Of a stretch of 35,618 bases of DNA, positions 1-6,943 are shown piece by piece. Each line of letters opens with the position of its first letter. Positions within the stretch are counted from its first letter, which is position 1. The notes beneath the pieces are model-generated. The model was not told the origin of the DNA. It was given only the letters and a program-made list of their open reading frames with translations, and searched no databases. A program made the position numbers and the translations under genes. This stretch comes from Oscillospiraceae bacterium. Lineage in GTDB: Bacteria; Bacillota; Clostridia; Oscillospirales; Oscillospiraceae. The stretch is from NCBI GenBank assembly GCA_016282135.1, contig JAEEKA010000100.1:1-35618 (forward strand). Direction: 5' to 3'.

Positions 1-498
1 CGGGTGGTCCACGTCGCACTGGAGGTTCACCAGGGTGGGCCGCTGCTCCAGAATGCCGGTGCGGTAGCCGTCCTCCAGGGCGTCCATGAAGGTCTTCATG
101 TATTCGTGGCCCTGGTGGATGTACATGTCGTCCCGGATGCCGATGACGTCGGCCATAAAGGAGACCATGTTGGCGGTCTCCCGGACGGTCTCGCCGTGGG
201 CGATCTGGGATTTTTTCTCGTCAAGAACCTGCTCCTCCAGGCCCAGCAGATTGCAGGCGGAGGCGAAGGAGAAGCGGGTGCGGGTGGAGTTGTCCCGGAA
301 CAGGGAGATGCCCAGGCCGGAGTTGAAGATCCGGGTGGACTTGTTGTGCTCCCGCAGGTCCCGGAGGGCGTCGGCCACGGCGAAGACCGCGGCGATTTCG
401 TCGTCGGTCTTGTCCCAGGTCCAATAGAAGTCCTGCTTGTACATGTTGTTGATCCGCAGCTTTTCCAGCTCGCGGGCAAGTTCAAATGCTTTGCTCAT
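1..498 (-). CDS. ygeW: Knotted carbamoyltransferase, YgeW type (3' end outside window)
   Basis: The first 166 codons are present and the C-terminus lies beyond the left edge. The protein begins MSKAFELARELEKLRI and carries the carbamoyl-phosphate-binding motif of aspartate/ornithine carbamoyltransferases, seen here as FRDNSTRTRFSF near residues 70-80. It also has a K-S-Q-I-A-H-G-E-T segment typical of the YgeW branch, which differs from true OTCase and is linked to YgeX/YgeY/SsnA gene clusters. YgeW's physiological substrate is not settled. The ATG is fixed by AAGGAG on the minus strand (positions 508-513) nine bases upstream. It is the second gene of a leftward pair with ygeY, 318 bp apart, and that gap holds hairpins rather than a clear promoter. 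Family assignment is fairly secure from the N-terminal half; function is inferred. Confidence 0.85.
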   Translation of the reverse strand, partial: MSKAFELARELEKLRINNMYKQDFYWTWDKTDDEIAAVFAVADALRDLREHNKSTRIFNSGLGISLFRDNSTRTRFSFASACNLLGLEEQVLDEKKSQIAHGETVRETANMVSFMADVIGIRDDMYIHQGHEYMKTFMDALEDGYRTGILEQRPTLVNLQCDVDHP

Positions 499-507
499 TG
501 TGTCAAG

Positions 508-513
508 CTCCTT
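508..513 (-). promoter_or_regulatory. Ribosome-binding site of ygeW
   Basis: AAGGAG on the minus strand lies nine bases before the ATG at 498 and decides that start. Confidence 0.75.
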
Positions 514-520
514 ATACTTT

Positions 521-544
521 TGTAGGGACAAGCATCGCTTGTCC
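521..544. repeat. TGTAGG-headed perfect hairpin
   Basis: The sequence TGTAG is followed by an 8-bp perfect stem, GGACAAGC, a three-base loop ATC, and GCTTGTCC. It lies just upstream of the ygeW ribosome-binding site. The TGTAGG head is the same as that of the larger hairpin element starting at 646, so the two are probably related intergenic repeats. No run of T follows on either strand, so it does not look like an intrinsic terminator. Confidence 0.7.
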
Positions 545-645
545 GCATTTTTACATTTTGCGTTTTGCATTCCGGCGGCAGGTTCCCCGTCCAGGGTAAA
601 TTGAGAATTGAGGATGGAAGGTGTTTTGCAGATTGCTGTTCCTGC

Positions 646-797
646 TGTAGGGGCGGCCGATGACCGCCCGGCATTCGGAACGAATGCAATTTGCCGGAGG
701 CAAATCCAGCCGGGTCCCGTCAACGTGCCCGGTTGGATCGCCCTGTCGGGCGATTGTTCGCCATTGGCGAACCGGGCGGCCGATGACTGCGCCTACG
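646..797. repeat. Intergenic element made of a string of short hairpins
   Basis: This occupies most of the 318-bp gap between ygeY and ygeW; I see no gene in the gap. Reading rightward there are six hairpins in a row: 651-669 (GGGCGG/CCGCCC), 671-687 (7-bp stem, loop GAA), 689-705 (7-bp stem, loop GGA), 706-736 (9-bp stem with one G-T pair), 737-754 (7-bp stem, loop TGTC) and 756-772 (7-bp stem, loop ATT). Every stem has a different sequence. A 14-base direct repeat GGGCGGCCGATGAC stands at 651-664 and 774-787, and GTAGGGGCGG at 647-656 is an imperfect inverted match to 787-796. It resembles a non-autonomous REP/MITE-like repeat, but no named family is recognised. Confidence 0.75.
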
Positions 798-801
798 GCC
801 C

Positions 802-816
802 CTGATCCTTGATCCC
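802..816 (-). repeat. Post-stop repeat, copy 1 (after ygeY)
   Basis: On the minus strand GGGATCAAGGATCAG follows the ygeY TAA directly. It matches 14 of 15 bases with GGGAACAAGGATCAG at 8192-8206, four bases after the threonine synthase stop codon. Confidence 0.6.
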
Positions 817-2214
817 TTATCTGATCTCGTTCCCGGTCAATTCCTGCCGGAAGGCAGTGGCGGAGCCGTCCTTGTTCTCGGGCTTGTAGAGCATGGGAAC
901 GGCGGCGTAGAGGGCGGCGCAGACTACCAGATCGTGCTTCCAGGTGATCTCATTGGGAGCGTGGGCCTGGCTCTCCGCTCCGGGGCCGAAGCCCACGCAA
1001 GGGATGCCGTAGCGGCCCTGGATGGACACGCCGTTGGTGGAGAAGGTCCACTTATCCGTCAGGGGACGGCCCTCCCGCTTGGCCCGGGCGGTCTCGTCCA
1101 CCCACAGGCGCTTGTCGCCCCAGAGGGCGTGGTGGGCGTCCACCAGAGCCTGCACGTGGGGAGCGGTGGCCTTGTTGATCCAGGTGGGGAAGAAGGCCTC
1201 GGTCTCGTAGACGTGGCCGGTCCAGGAGGGACGGTCATACATATACATGGAGACCTTCACGTCCTTGGCGTACTTCTTCACGGCGGGCAGCTCCTCGATC
1301 TCCTTGAGGCAGGACTTGTAGGTCTCGCCGGCGGTCATGCGGCGGTCGATGGAGATGGCGCAGGAGTCCGCCACCGCGCAGCGGCTGGGAGAGGTGTAGA
1401 AGATCTGGCTGGTGGTGCAGGTGCCCCGGCCCAGGAAACGGGCGTCCTCCCAATGCTCGGGATTGTACTTGGGATCCAGCATCTTGACCAGGCCCTTGAT
1501 TTCCTTGTCGTCGCCGGCGTCGTTCTCGTTCAGGTCCCGGACGTTCAGCAGGATTTCCGCCATCTTGTGAATGGCGTTGTCACCCCGCTCGGGGGCGGAG
1601 CCGTGGCAGCTCACCCCGTGGACGTCCACCCGGATCTCCATGCGGCCCCGGTGGCCCCGGTAAATGCCGCCGTCAGTGGGCTCGGTGGAGATGACAAACT
1701 CGATCTTGTTCCGGGCGTCCTCGGGCCCGTCAAAGTACTCGTTGACGATGGACTGCCAGCACATGCCGTCGCAGTCCTCCTCCTGGACGGAGCCTACCAC
1801 CATGAGCTTGTAGCCCTTGGGCAGCAGGCCCAGGTCCTTCATAATCTTGCCGCCGTAGGCGGCGGCGGCCATGCCGCCCTCCTGGTCGGAACCGCCCCGG
1901 CCGTAGATGATGGCGTCGGTTTCGTAGCCCTCGTAGGGGTCGGCCTCCCAGTTGGCCCGGTTGCCGATGCCCACGGTGTCGATGTGGGAATCGATGGCGA
2001 TGATCTTGTCGCCCTCGCCCAGCCAGCCGATCACGTTGCCCAGCTTGTCAAATTCCACCTTGTCGTAGCCCAGCGCAGTGAGCTCCCGGGCGATGCGCTT
2101 TGCCACGCCCTCCTCCTCACAGGATTCGGAGGGAATGGCGATCATGTCCCGCAGGAAACGGGTCATGTCCTTCTGGTATTCCTCGGCTGCCTGCCGAATC
2201 TGTTCGTAATCCAT
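817..2214 (-). CDS. ygeY: YgeY-family M20 metallohydrolase (selenium-metabolism-linked type)
   Basis: This is a 465-aa cytosolic M20/ArgE/DapE-like zinc hydrolase expected to cleave an amide or N-acyl bond; the YgeY substrate is not established. Visible M20 landmarks are the first metal-ligand motif DSHIDTV (H77, D79), the [10 protein letters not shown] motif with bridging D110, the catalytic/metal pair E145-E146 in [11 protein letters not shown], a later metal-site segment EFVISTEPT, and a C-terminal histidine in [14 protein letters not shown]. Its length is normal for YgeY (about 400-465 aa). The ATG is preceded by GGAGGT (minus strand, 2220-2225). YgeY often travels with YgeW, as here, in purine/diamino-acid or selenium-linked catabolic clusters. 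It is divergent from a PAS-HTH regulator that may control it. The sequence gives no evidence of a selenoprotein. Confidence 0.88.
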   Translation of the reverse strand: MDYEQIRQAAEEYQKDMTRFLRDMIAIPSESCEEEGVAKRIARELTALGYDKVEFDKLGNVIGWLGEGDKIIAIDSHIDTVGIGNRANWEADPYEGYETDAIIYGRGGSDQEGGMAAAAYGGKIMKDLGLLPKGYKLMVVGSVQEEDCDGMCWQSIVNEYFDGPEDARNKIEFVISTEPTDGGIYRGHRGRMEIRVDVHGVSCHGSAPERGDNAIHKMAEILLNVRDLNENDAGDDKEIKGLVKMLDPKYNPEHWEDARFLGRGTCTTSQIFYTSPSRCAVADSCAISIDRRMTAGETYKSCLKEIEELPAVKKYAKDVKVSMYMYDRPSWTGHVYETEAFFPTWINKATAPHVQALVDAHHALWGDKRLWVDETARAKREGRPLTDKWTFSTNGVSIQGRYGIPCVGFGPGAESQAHAPNEITWKHDLVVCAALYAAVPMLYKPENKDGSATAFRQELTGNEIR

Positions 2215-2219
2215 AGTAG

Positions 2220-2225
2220 ACCTCC
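2220..2225 (-). promoter_or_regulatory. Ribosome-binding site of ygeY
   Basis: GGAGGT on the minus strand, five bases before the ATG at 2214. Confidence 0.7.
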
Positions 2226-2283
2226 GTTCGTCTGATCACGTCTGACGTATCTTGTTCCTTATTAAAGTATTTTACCAAATGAT

Positions 2284-2311
2284 AGTGTAGCATAAATGTT
2301 TCGGAAGTCAA
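2284..2311 (-). promoter_or_regulatory. Promoter of ygeY
   Basis: On the minus strand a -35 box TTGACT (2306-2311) is followed by a 16-bp spacer and an extended -10, TGC-TACACT (hexamer at 2284-2289). This fits a housekeeping sigma factor. It sits in the gap shared with the divergent regulator gene, so a regulator bound here could affect both directions. Confidence 0.65.
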
Positions 2312-2373
2312 CCCATTTTCAAAATATTTTCAGATTCCCCAAAAACTTTTTTTGCGATCGAAAAGATTATTTG

Positions 2374-2401
2374 TTGATTTCTGAAAAAGTTGTGGTATTA
2401 T
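2374..2401 (+). promoter_or_regulatory. Promoter of the PAS-HTH regulator operon
   Basis: A -35 box TTGATT (2374-2379), a 16-bp spacer, and -10 TATTAT (2396-2401) with an upstream TGG that makes an extended -10. An overlapping TATAAT at 2399-2404 is an alternative -10 with a longer, 19-bp spacer. The region around it is strongly AT-rich. Confidence 0.6.
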
Positions 2402-2439
2402 AATAAGGATAAATAACCCAAAACGCAAGGAGGTTTCCT

Positions 2440-3099
2440 ATGCTCAAACCCCATGAGCTGGAGATGCTGCGGACTGTCGCCAAGGGAGTCGCCGCCCAAT
2501 TCGGCAGCGGCTGCGAGGTGGTGGTGCACGAGATCTCTCCCCAGGCGGCGGAGCACTCTCTGGTCGCCATTGAAAACGGCCACGTCACCGGACGCAAGCT
2601 GGGAGACGGGCCCAGCCAGGTGGTCCTGGAGCAGCTGAAAAAGGCTGGCGAGGACCCGGCTGCCGACCGGCTGTGCTATCTGACCCGAACCCCCAACGGC
2701 AAGCTGCTGAAATCCTCCACGGTCTTTCTCCGGGGGGAGGACGGCAAGGTCTGCGCCCTTTTCGGCATCAACTTCGACGTTTCCGCCCTGGCCCTGGCCG
2801 GGGACGTGCTGTCGGAGCTGAGCTCTCCCATGGAGACGGCCCAGGCGGAGCCCGCCCAGATTCCCAACAACGTCAACGATCTGCTGGAGGACCTGATCGA
2901 CCGCTCCGTGCGGCTGGTGGGCAAGCCGGTGGACCGGATGAGCAAGGAGGACAAGATCACCGCCATCCGCTTCCTCTCCGACAGCGGCGCCATGCTCATC
3001 ACCAAATCCGGCGATAAGATTGCAAAATTCTTCGGGATTTCCAAATACACCCTATATTCTTACTTAGATGCCAAACAGGAGGATAAACATCATGATTGA
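2440..3099 (+). CDS. YheO/DauR-like PAS-HTH transcriptional regulator
   Basis: This 219-aa protein has a YheO-like PAS domain (about residues 5-115; GCEVVVHEISPQ near the start and VCALFGINFDVSAL near 105-115 fit the family). It is followed by a linker and a C-terminal DauR-like helix-turn-helix (about 150-215; DRMSKEDKITAIRFLSDSG and AKFFGISKYTLYSYL). Family members act as regulators; DauR controls D-arginine catabolism in Pseudomonas. The start is fixed by AAGGAGG at 2427-2433, six bases upstream. Its 3' end overlaps the next gene by 8 bp, so the two are translationally coupled. Divergence from ygeY suggests it senses the substrate or product of this catabolic cluster. The ligand is unknown. 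Confidence 0.85.
   Translation: MLKPHELEMLRTVAKGVAAQFGSGCEVVVHEISPQAAEHSLVAIENGHVTGRKLGDGPSQVVLEQLKKAGEDPAADRLCYLTRTPNGKLLKSSTVFLRGEDGKVCALFGINFDVSALALAGDVLSELSSPMETAQAEPAQIPNNVNDLLEDLIDRSVRLVGKPVDRMSKEDKITAIRFLSDSGAMLITKSGDKIAKFFGISKYTLYSYLDAKQEDKHHD
3077..3082 (+). promoter_or_regulatory. Ribosome-binding site deciding the PLP-enzyme start
   Basis: AGGAGG lies inside the end of the regulator gene, nine bases before the ATG at 3092. It supports that ATG over a possible in-frame start further upstream. Confidence 0.75.
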
Positions 3100-4564
3100 C
3101 CTTTCCATTTGCAAGGAAGGCCTCGCCCGCAACATCAAAAAGGCCAGAGAAAACAACGTCATCATCCCCACCATCGCCCAGATGCAGAATCCGGACCTGA
3201 TCCCCGGAAAGATCAAGGCCAAGCTTGCCAAGACCGACCTCTGGGCTGTAGACCCCATCAATCTTTTCCGCATCAACTGGCACAACGAGGCCAAGGAATC
3301 CGGCGGCCTGTTCCAGAAGGTTCCCAACTACGTAGAGATTCCCTCCGCCCTCTCCGGCGTGCCCTGCCGCATTCTGGCCATGGCCGGCAAGTGGTTCCCC
3401 ACGGGCTGCCACAAGGTGGGTGCTTCCTACGGCTGCCTGGTGCCCCGTCTGGTCACCGGCCAGTTTGACGCTACCTACCACCACGCGGTCTGGCCCTCCA
3501 CCGGCAACTACTGCCGGGGCGGCGCCTTCAACTCCAAACTGCTGGCTGTGGACTCCGTGGCTATTCTGCCCCAGGATATGTCCAAGGAGCGCTTCGACTG
3601 GCTGAAATCCATCGCCGGCCAGATTATCGCCACCCCCGGCTGCGAGTCCAACGTCAAGGAAATCTTTGACAAGACCTGGGAGCTGAAGCAGGATCCCACC
3701 ATGATGATCTTCAACCAGTTTGCCGAGATGGGCAATCCCCTGTGGCACTACAACGTCACCGGCACCGCCCTGGCGGAGGTCTTTGAGGCGGCCAAGAAGC
3801 CCGGCCAGCGTCTGGCGGGCGCGGCCTTCACCTCCGGCTCCGCCGGCACCATGTCTGCGGGCGACCTGCTGAAGGAGCGCTATCCCTACATGAAGCTGGC
3901 GGTGGGCGAGGCCCTCCAGTGCCCCACCATCGTGAACAACGGCTTCGGCGGCCACCGGATCGAGGGCATCGGCGACAAGCACATTCCCTGGGTCCACAAC
4001 GTCCGCAACACCGACATGGGCATCGCCATCGACGACGAGGACTCCCAGCGCCTGCTTCGCCTCTTCAACACCCCCGAGGGTCAGAAGTACCTGAAGGACG
4101 AGCTGAAGATGACTGACGAGCAGATCGAGAAGTTCACCTGGATGGGCATTTCCGGCATCGCCAACGTGCTTTGCTGCATCAAGATGGCCAAGTGGTACGA
4201 GCTGACTGAGGACGACGTGCTGGTCACCGTGCTCACCGACTCCGCCGTGATGTACAAGTCCCGGGTGGATGAGCTCAACGAGATGTACGGCAGCTACTCC
4301 GTTACCGAGGCCGCCAAGGATCACGCCCTGCACATGCTGGGGCTGAAGACCGACTCCATGCTGGAGCTGACATACCCCGAGCGCAAGCGGGTCCACAACC
4401 TGAAGTACTACACCTGGGTGGAGCAGCAGCAGATGGACGTGGAGGACCTGAACGACCAGTGGTACAAGCCCCAGGTCTGGGACGAGATTCACAGGCAGGC
4501 CGCCGAGCTGGACAAGCTCACCGAAGCCTTCAACGAGGAAGTTGGCCTGCTGGCAAAGCTGTAA
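3092..4564 (+). CDS. Fold-type II PLP-dependent enzyme of unknown substrate
   Basis: A 490-aa protein of the tryptophan-synthase-beta/cysteine-synthase superfamily. The likely PLP lysine is K108 in FPTGCHKVGAS, which resembles the TrpB GAHK motif. WPSTGNYCRGGAF (S136-T137-G138-N139) is the asparagine loop that contacts the cofactor ring, and TSGSAGTMSAGD (about 248-260) is a glycine-rich phosphate-binding loop. It is longer than cysteine synthase (about 310 aa) and TrpB (about 400 aa), with an extra C-terminal region of roughly 150 residues. It is not a clear YgeX (diaminopropionate ammonia-lyase) or OrtB by the motifs I know. It overlaps the PAS-HTH regulator by 8 bp and lies across the divergent promoter from ygeY/ygeW, so a lyase or beta-substitution reaction on an amino acid feeding that pathway is the best inference. 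I do not assign a reaction. Confidence 0.75.
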   Translation: MIDLSICKEGLARNIKKARENNVIIPTIAQMQNPDLIPGKIKAKLAKTDLWAVDPINLFRINWHNEAKESGGLFQKVPNYVEIPSALSGVPCRILAMAGKWFPTGCHKVGASYGCLVPRLVTGQFDATYHHAVWPSTGNYCRGGAFNSKLLAVDSVAILPQDMSKERFDWLKSIAGQIIATPGCESNVKEIFDKTWELKQDPTMMIFNQFAEMGNPLWHYNVTGTALAEVFEAAKKPGQRLAGAAFTSGSAGTMSAGDLLKERYPYMKLAVGEALQCPTIVNNGFGGHRIEGIGDKHIPWVHNVRNTDMGIAIDDEDSQRLLRLFNTPEGQKYLKDELKMTDEQIEKFTWMGISGIANVLCCIKMAKWYELTEDDVLVTVLTDSAVMYKSRVDELNEMYGSYSVTEAAKDHALHMLGLKTDSMLELTYPERKRVHNLKYYTWVEQQQMDVEDLNDQWYKPQVWDEIHRQAAELDKLTEAFNEEVGLLAKL

Positions 4565-4677
4565 TTCGGCCCGCCTGTGGGAGCGGCACTGCCATGCAAA
4601 AGCTCCGGCAGCCAAACACGCCGCCTCCTGTGCAATACTTTGACAGTCCAAACAGATATGAGAAAAGGAGAATTACC

Positions 4678-6843
4678 ATGAAGCATTCCCTTACCCGCGT
4701 TCTGGCGCTTCTGCTTGTCATGGTTATGGCTGTGGGTTTGATGCCCACGGTAGCCCTGGCCGGAGGCGACGACGAACTCATTGAAGAGACCTACGTTCAC
4801 GTAACCTACCCCGTGGCCGGCGAGCATCCGAATCTGACCGGCCTTCCCATGTATGACGATGATCCCTTTACGGTGGATGAAGTCCATTTCTTCGAGGTGG
4901 ACGGAGACGGCAACCCCGTGGGGAAAGCCCTGGACGAGAGCTATACCTTTGAGGCGGGCAAAGCGTATGCCTGCCAGGTATTCCTGACGGCCAAGGAGCA
5001 CTATTGCTACGGCGAGTATTCCCACGGCTGGATCAACTTCCGTTACGGCGAGATGAACGTCATTTCCAACAAAGAGGCGGCTGTGACGGTTTCCTTCATC
5101 TGCGCCTCCGGAAAGGTCACAGTCACCTTCGATTCCAACGGCAGCGAGGACGCCCCTCCCGCCCCCATCCAGGTGCCCATCGGCGGCTGTGTTTGGGACG
5201 CGATTCGGTCCTCTGAGGACGTGAGACTGTCCGACAAGCTCTGGGAGCAGTTCTATGACTGGAGCCTGGACCCCTTTGCTACGGACTTCGGAGCGTTCTA
5301 CCCCTTCAGTGACCCGGTTTATGACGACCTGACCCTCTATGCCATGTGGATCCCCTGTGAGCGTTCCGTGGAGCTTTGGGTGGAGCTCCCCGAGGACTGC
5401 ATGGTAAACGGAGTGGATAAGCCGACGGTTCATGTGCCCGCCGACGCCAACTATTCTGTGGAAGCGGACAATATGTTTGTGGGCCTGTCGGACGGCTTCC
5501 TGCACCTGGATCTGATTTACGGCGATCCCCTCCAGAAGGGCGAGACCTATTACAGCCGCGCCCTTGTGTACACGCCTGTTGCCGGGCAGCTGCCCGAGGT
5601 CATTCTCCACGGTGCAAAGATCGTCAGCGTCCGGGACTACGACAATATGATCGAGGTTATTTACAGCGTGACCCCACAGGCAGGGGACACGCTGAGCAAG
5701 GCCAGCTTCGCCATCAACACCCCCAGAGCAGGCCAGAATGCCATTACATACCACCCGGAGGTCATCAGTCTGACTCCCGGCGTCCACGCCGGCGTGCAGG
5801 GCTGGTTCGATTCCCCGGAGTTGGGCACGGAGCTCTATGAGGGCAATCTGGAGGGCGGCAAGACCTATTACGCCCTGGTTTACGTGGGGGACGACACCGG
5901 AAACTACGTCGTCTCTGCCGATACGCTGCAGCTGAACGTAGAGGGAAAGAACGTACAAGTTGTGCGGAAGGTGGACCTGTCGGATACCATGCCCAACTAC
6001 GTGGGCGCGGTGGTGGCCGTAACCGTCCCCAGCGCGTACAGCTTCACCGCGGACGTGTACTATGGCGGCGGCAAGATCCGCTCCGACCGGGAGCCGAGCA
6101 AGTGGGTCACCGTTATGGATTTCTCAGGCTGCGAGGCCGGCCCCATCACCATGGAGGCCAAGGCGGCTCCCGGCTATATGTTCAAGGGCTGGGTCGACTG
6201 CGAAACCTATGAATACCTGAGCAAAAAGCCGGTTTTCACCTTTAACCTGGACCGCAACAGACACATCCGCGCCTCCTTCGTGGAGAAGCTGCCCTTTGAG
6301 GACGTGGGCGCCTGGGATTATTTCTACGAGCCCGTGGAGTGGGCCATCCATCACGACCCGGTGATTACCGGCGGCGTGGACGCTACCCACTTCGGCCCCA
6401 AGCAGAACTGCACCCGGGAGCAGATCGTCACCTTCCTCTGGAAGGCAAACGGCGCGCCGGAGCCCGAGACCACGGAGAATCCCTTCTCCGACGTCAAGTC
6501 CAACCAGTATTACTATAAGGCTGTCCTCTGGGCTGTGGAGAACCACATCACCGGCGGCGTGGGCGACGGCACAAAGTTCGGCGTGGGCCAGACCTGCACC
6601 CGCGGCCAGGCTATGACCTTCCTGTGGGCCTCCGTGGGCGCGCCGGAACCCGAGCCCGTGTCGGAGAGCCCCTTCTCCGACGTGAAGCCCAATGCCTGGT
6701 ACTATAAGGCGGTCCTCTGGGCTGTTCAGTATACTCCCCCCGTCACCGGCGGCATCGGCGACGGCAAGTTCGGACCGGAAAAGACCTGCACCCGTGCGGA
6801 GATCATCACCTTCCTGTATAAGGTGTACGGACCGAAGGGATAA
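4678..6843 (+). CDS. SLH-domain surface protein, 721 aa
   Basis: This is a secreted, wall-associated protein. Residues 1-28 form a Sec signal peptide (KHSLTR, hydrophobic core, cleavage after ALA before GG). Residues about 147-225 form an InlB-like B-repeat (VTVTFDSNGS near the start, LTLYAMWIP at the end). A second divergent repeat of this kind lies near residues 495-535 (PGYMFKGW and RHIRASF). Residues about 540-721 are three SLH domains of the clostridial variant, with the conserved arginine in CTREQ, CTRGQ and CTRAE. SLH domains bind pyruvylated wall polysaccharide in other Gram-positives. The middle (about 230-490) holds repeated V-N-V/Y-S-V beta-rich stretches that I cannot assign. The start is the ATG preceded by AAAAGGAG seven bases upstream and followed immediately by the signal peptide; the frame stays open further upstream but without a signal or site. 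Its SLH triplet is very like that of the 2453-aa protein at 12345. Confidence 0.88.
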   Translation: MKHSLTRVLALLLVMVMAVGLMPTVALAGGDDELIEETYVHVTYPVAGEHPNLTGLPMYDDDPFTVDEVHFFEVDGDGNPVGKALDESYTFEAGKAYACQVFLTAKEHYCYGEYSHGWINFRYGEMNVISNKEAAVTVSFICASGKVTVTFDSNGSEDAPPAPIQVPIGGCVWDAIRSSEDVRLSDKLWEQFYDWSLDPFATDFGAFYPFSDPVYDDLTLYAMWIPCERSVELWVELPEDCMVNGVDKPTVHVPADANYSVEADNMFVGLSDGFLHLDLIYGDPLQKGETYYSRALVYTPVAGQLPEVILHGAKIVSVRDYDNMIEVIYSVTPQAGDTLSKASFAINTPRAGQNAITYHPEVISLTPGVHAGVQGWFDSPELGTELYEGNLEGGKTYYALVYVGDDTGNYVVSADTLQLNVEGKNVQVVRKVDLSDTMPNYVGAVVAVTVPSAYSFTADVYYGGGKIRSDREPSKWVTVMDFSGCEAGPITMEAKAAPGYMFKGWVDCETYEYLSKKPVFTFNLDRNRHIRASFVEKLPFEDVGAWDYFYEPVEWAIHHDPVITGGVDATHFGPKQNCTREQIVTFLWKANGAPEPETTENPFSDVKSNQYYYKAVLWAVENHITGGVGDGTKFGVGQTCTRGQAMTFLWASVGAPEPEPVSESPFSDVKPNAWYYKAVLWAVQYTPPVTGGIGDGKFGPEKTCTRAEIITFLYKVYGPKG

Positions 6844-6883
6844 TATCAGGGAATCGGGAAGAGTGAATAGGGAATAGGTGAGG

Positions 6884-6909
6884 TGTTTTCAAATTGCCAT
6901 TTGAAAACA
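6884..6909. promoter_or_regulatory. Perfect inverted repeat upstream of threonine synthase
   Basis: GTTTTCAAAT, loop TGCC, ATTTGAAAAC: a 10-bp perfect stem, 11 bp with the flanking T/A pair. It lies 35 bp before the ATG at 6944. No T-run follows, so it is more likely an operator or a leader hairpin than a terminator of the upstream SLH gene. No regulator is identified. Confidence 0.55.
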
Positions 6910-6943
6910 TTTGAACTGAACCCCCATAAACAGGAGATCATCC

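Noticed and set aside
934-2235. Long open frame on the plus strand opposite ygeY (433 codons)
   Set aside because: It is the high-GC antisense shadow of ygeY; no ribosome-binding site or recognisable domains, and ygeY has clear M20 motifs.
4640-4645. TTGACA before the 721-aa SLH gene as a -35 box
   Set aside because: No acceptable -10 at 16-18 bp; the ribosome-binding site falls there instead.
2999-4651. 550-codon minus-strand frame opposite the PLP enzyme
   Set aside because: The translation is rich in Leu/Val/Gly/His with no family features, while the plus strand has PLP motifs and a ribosome-binding site.
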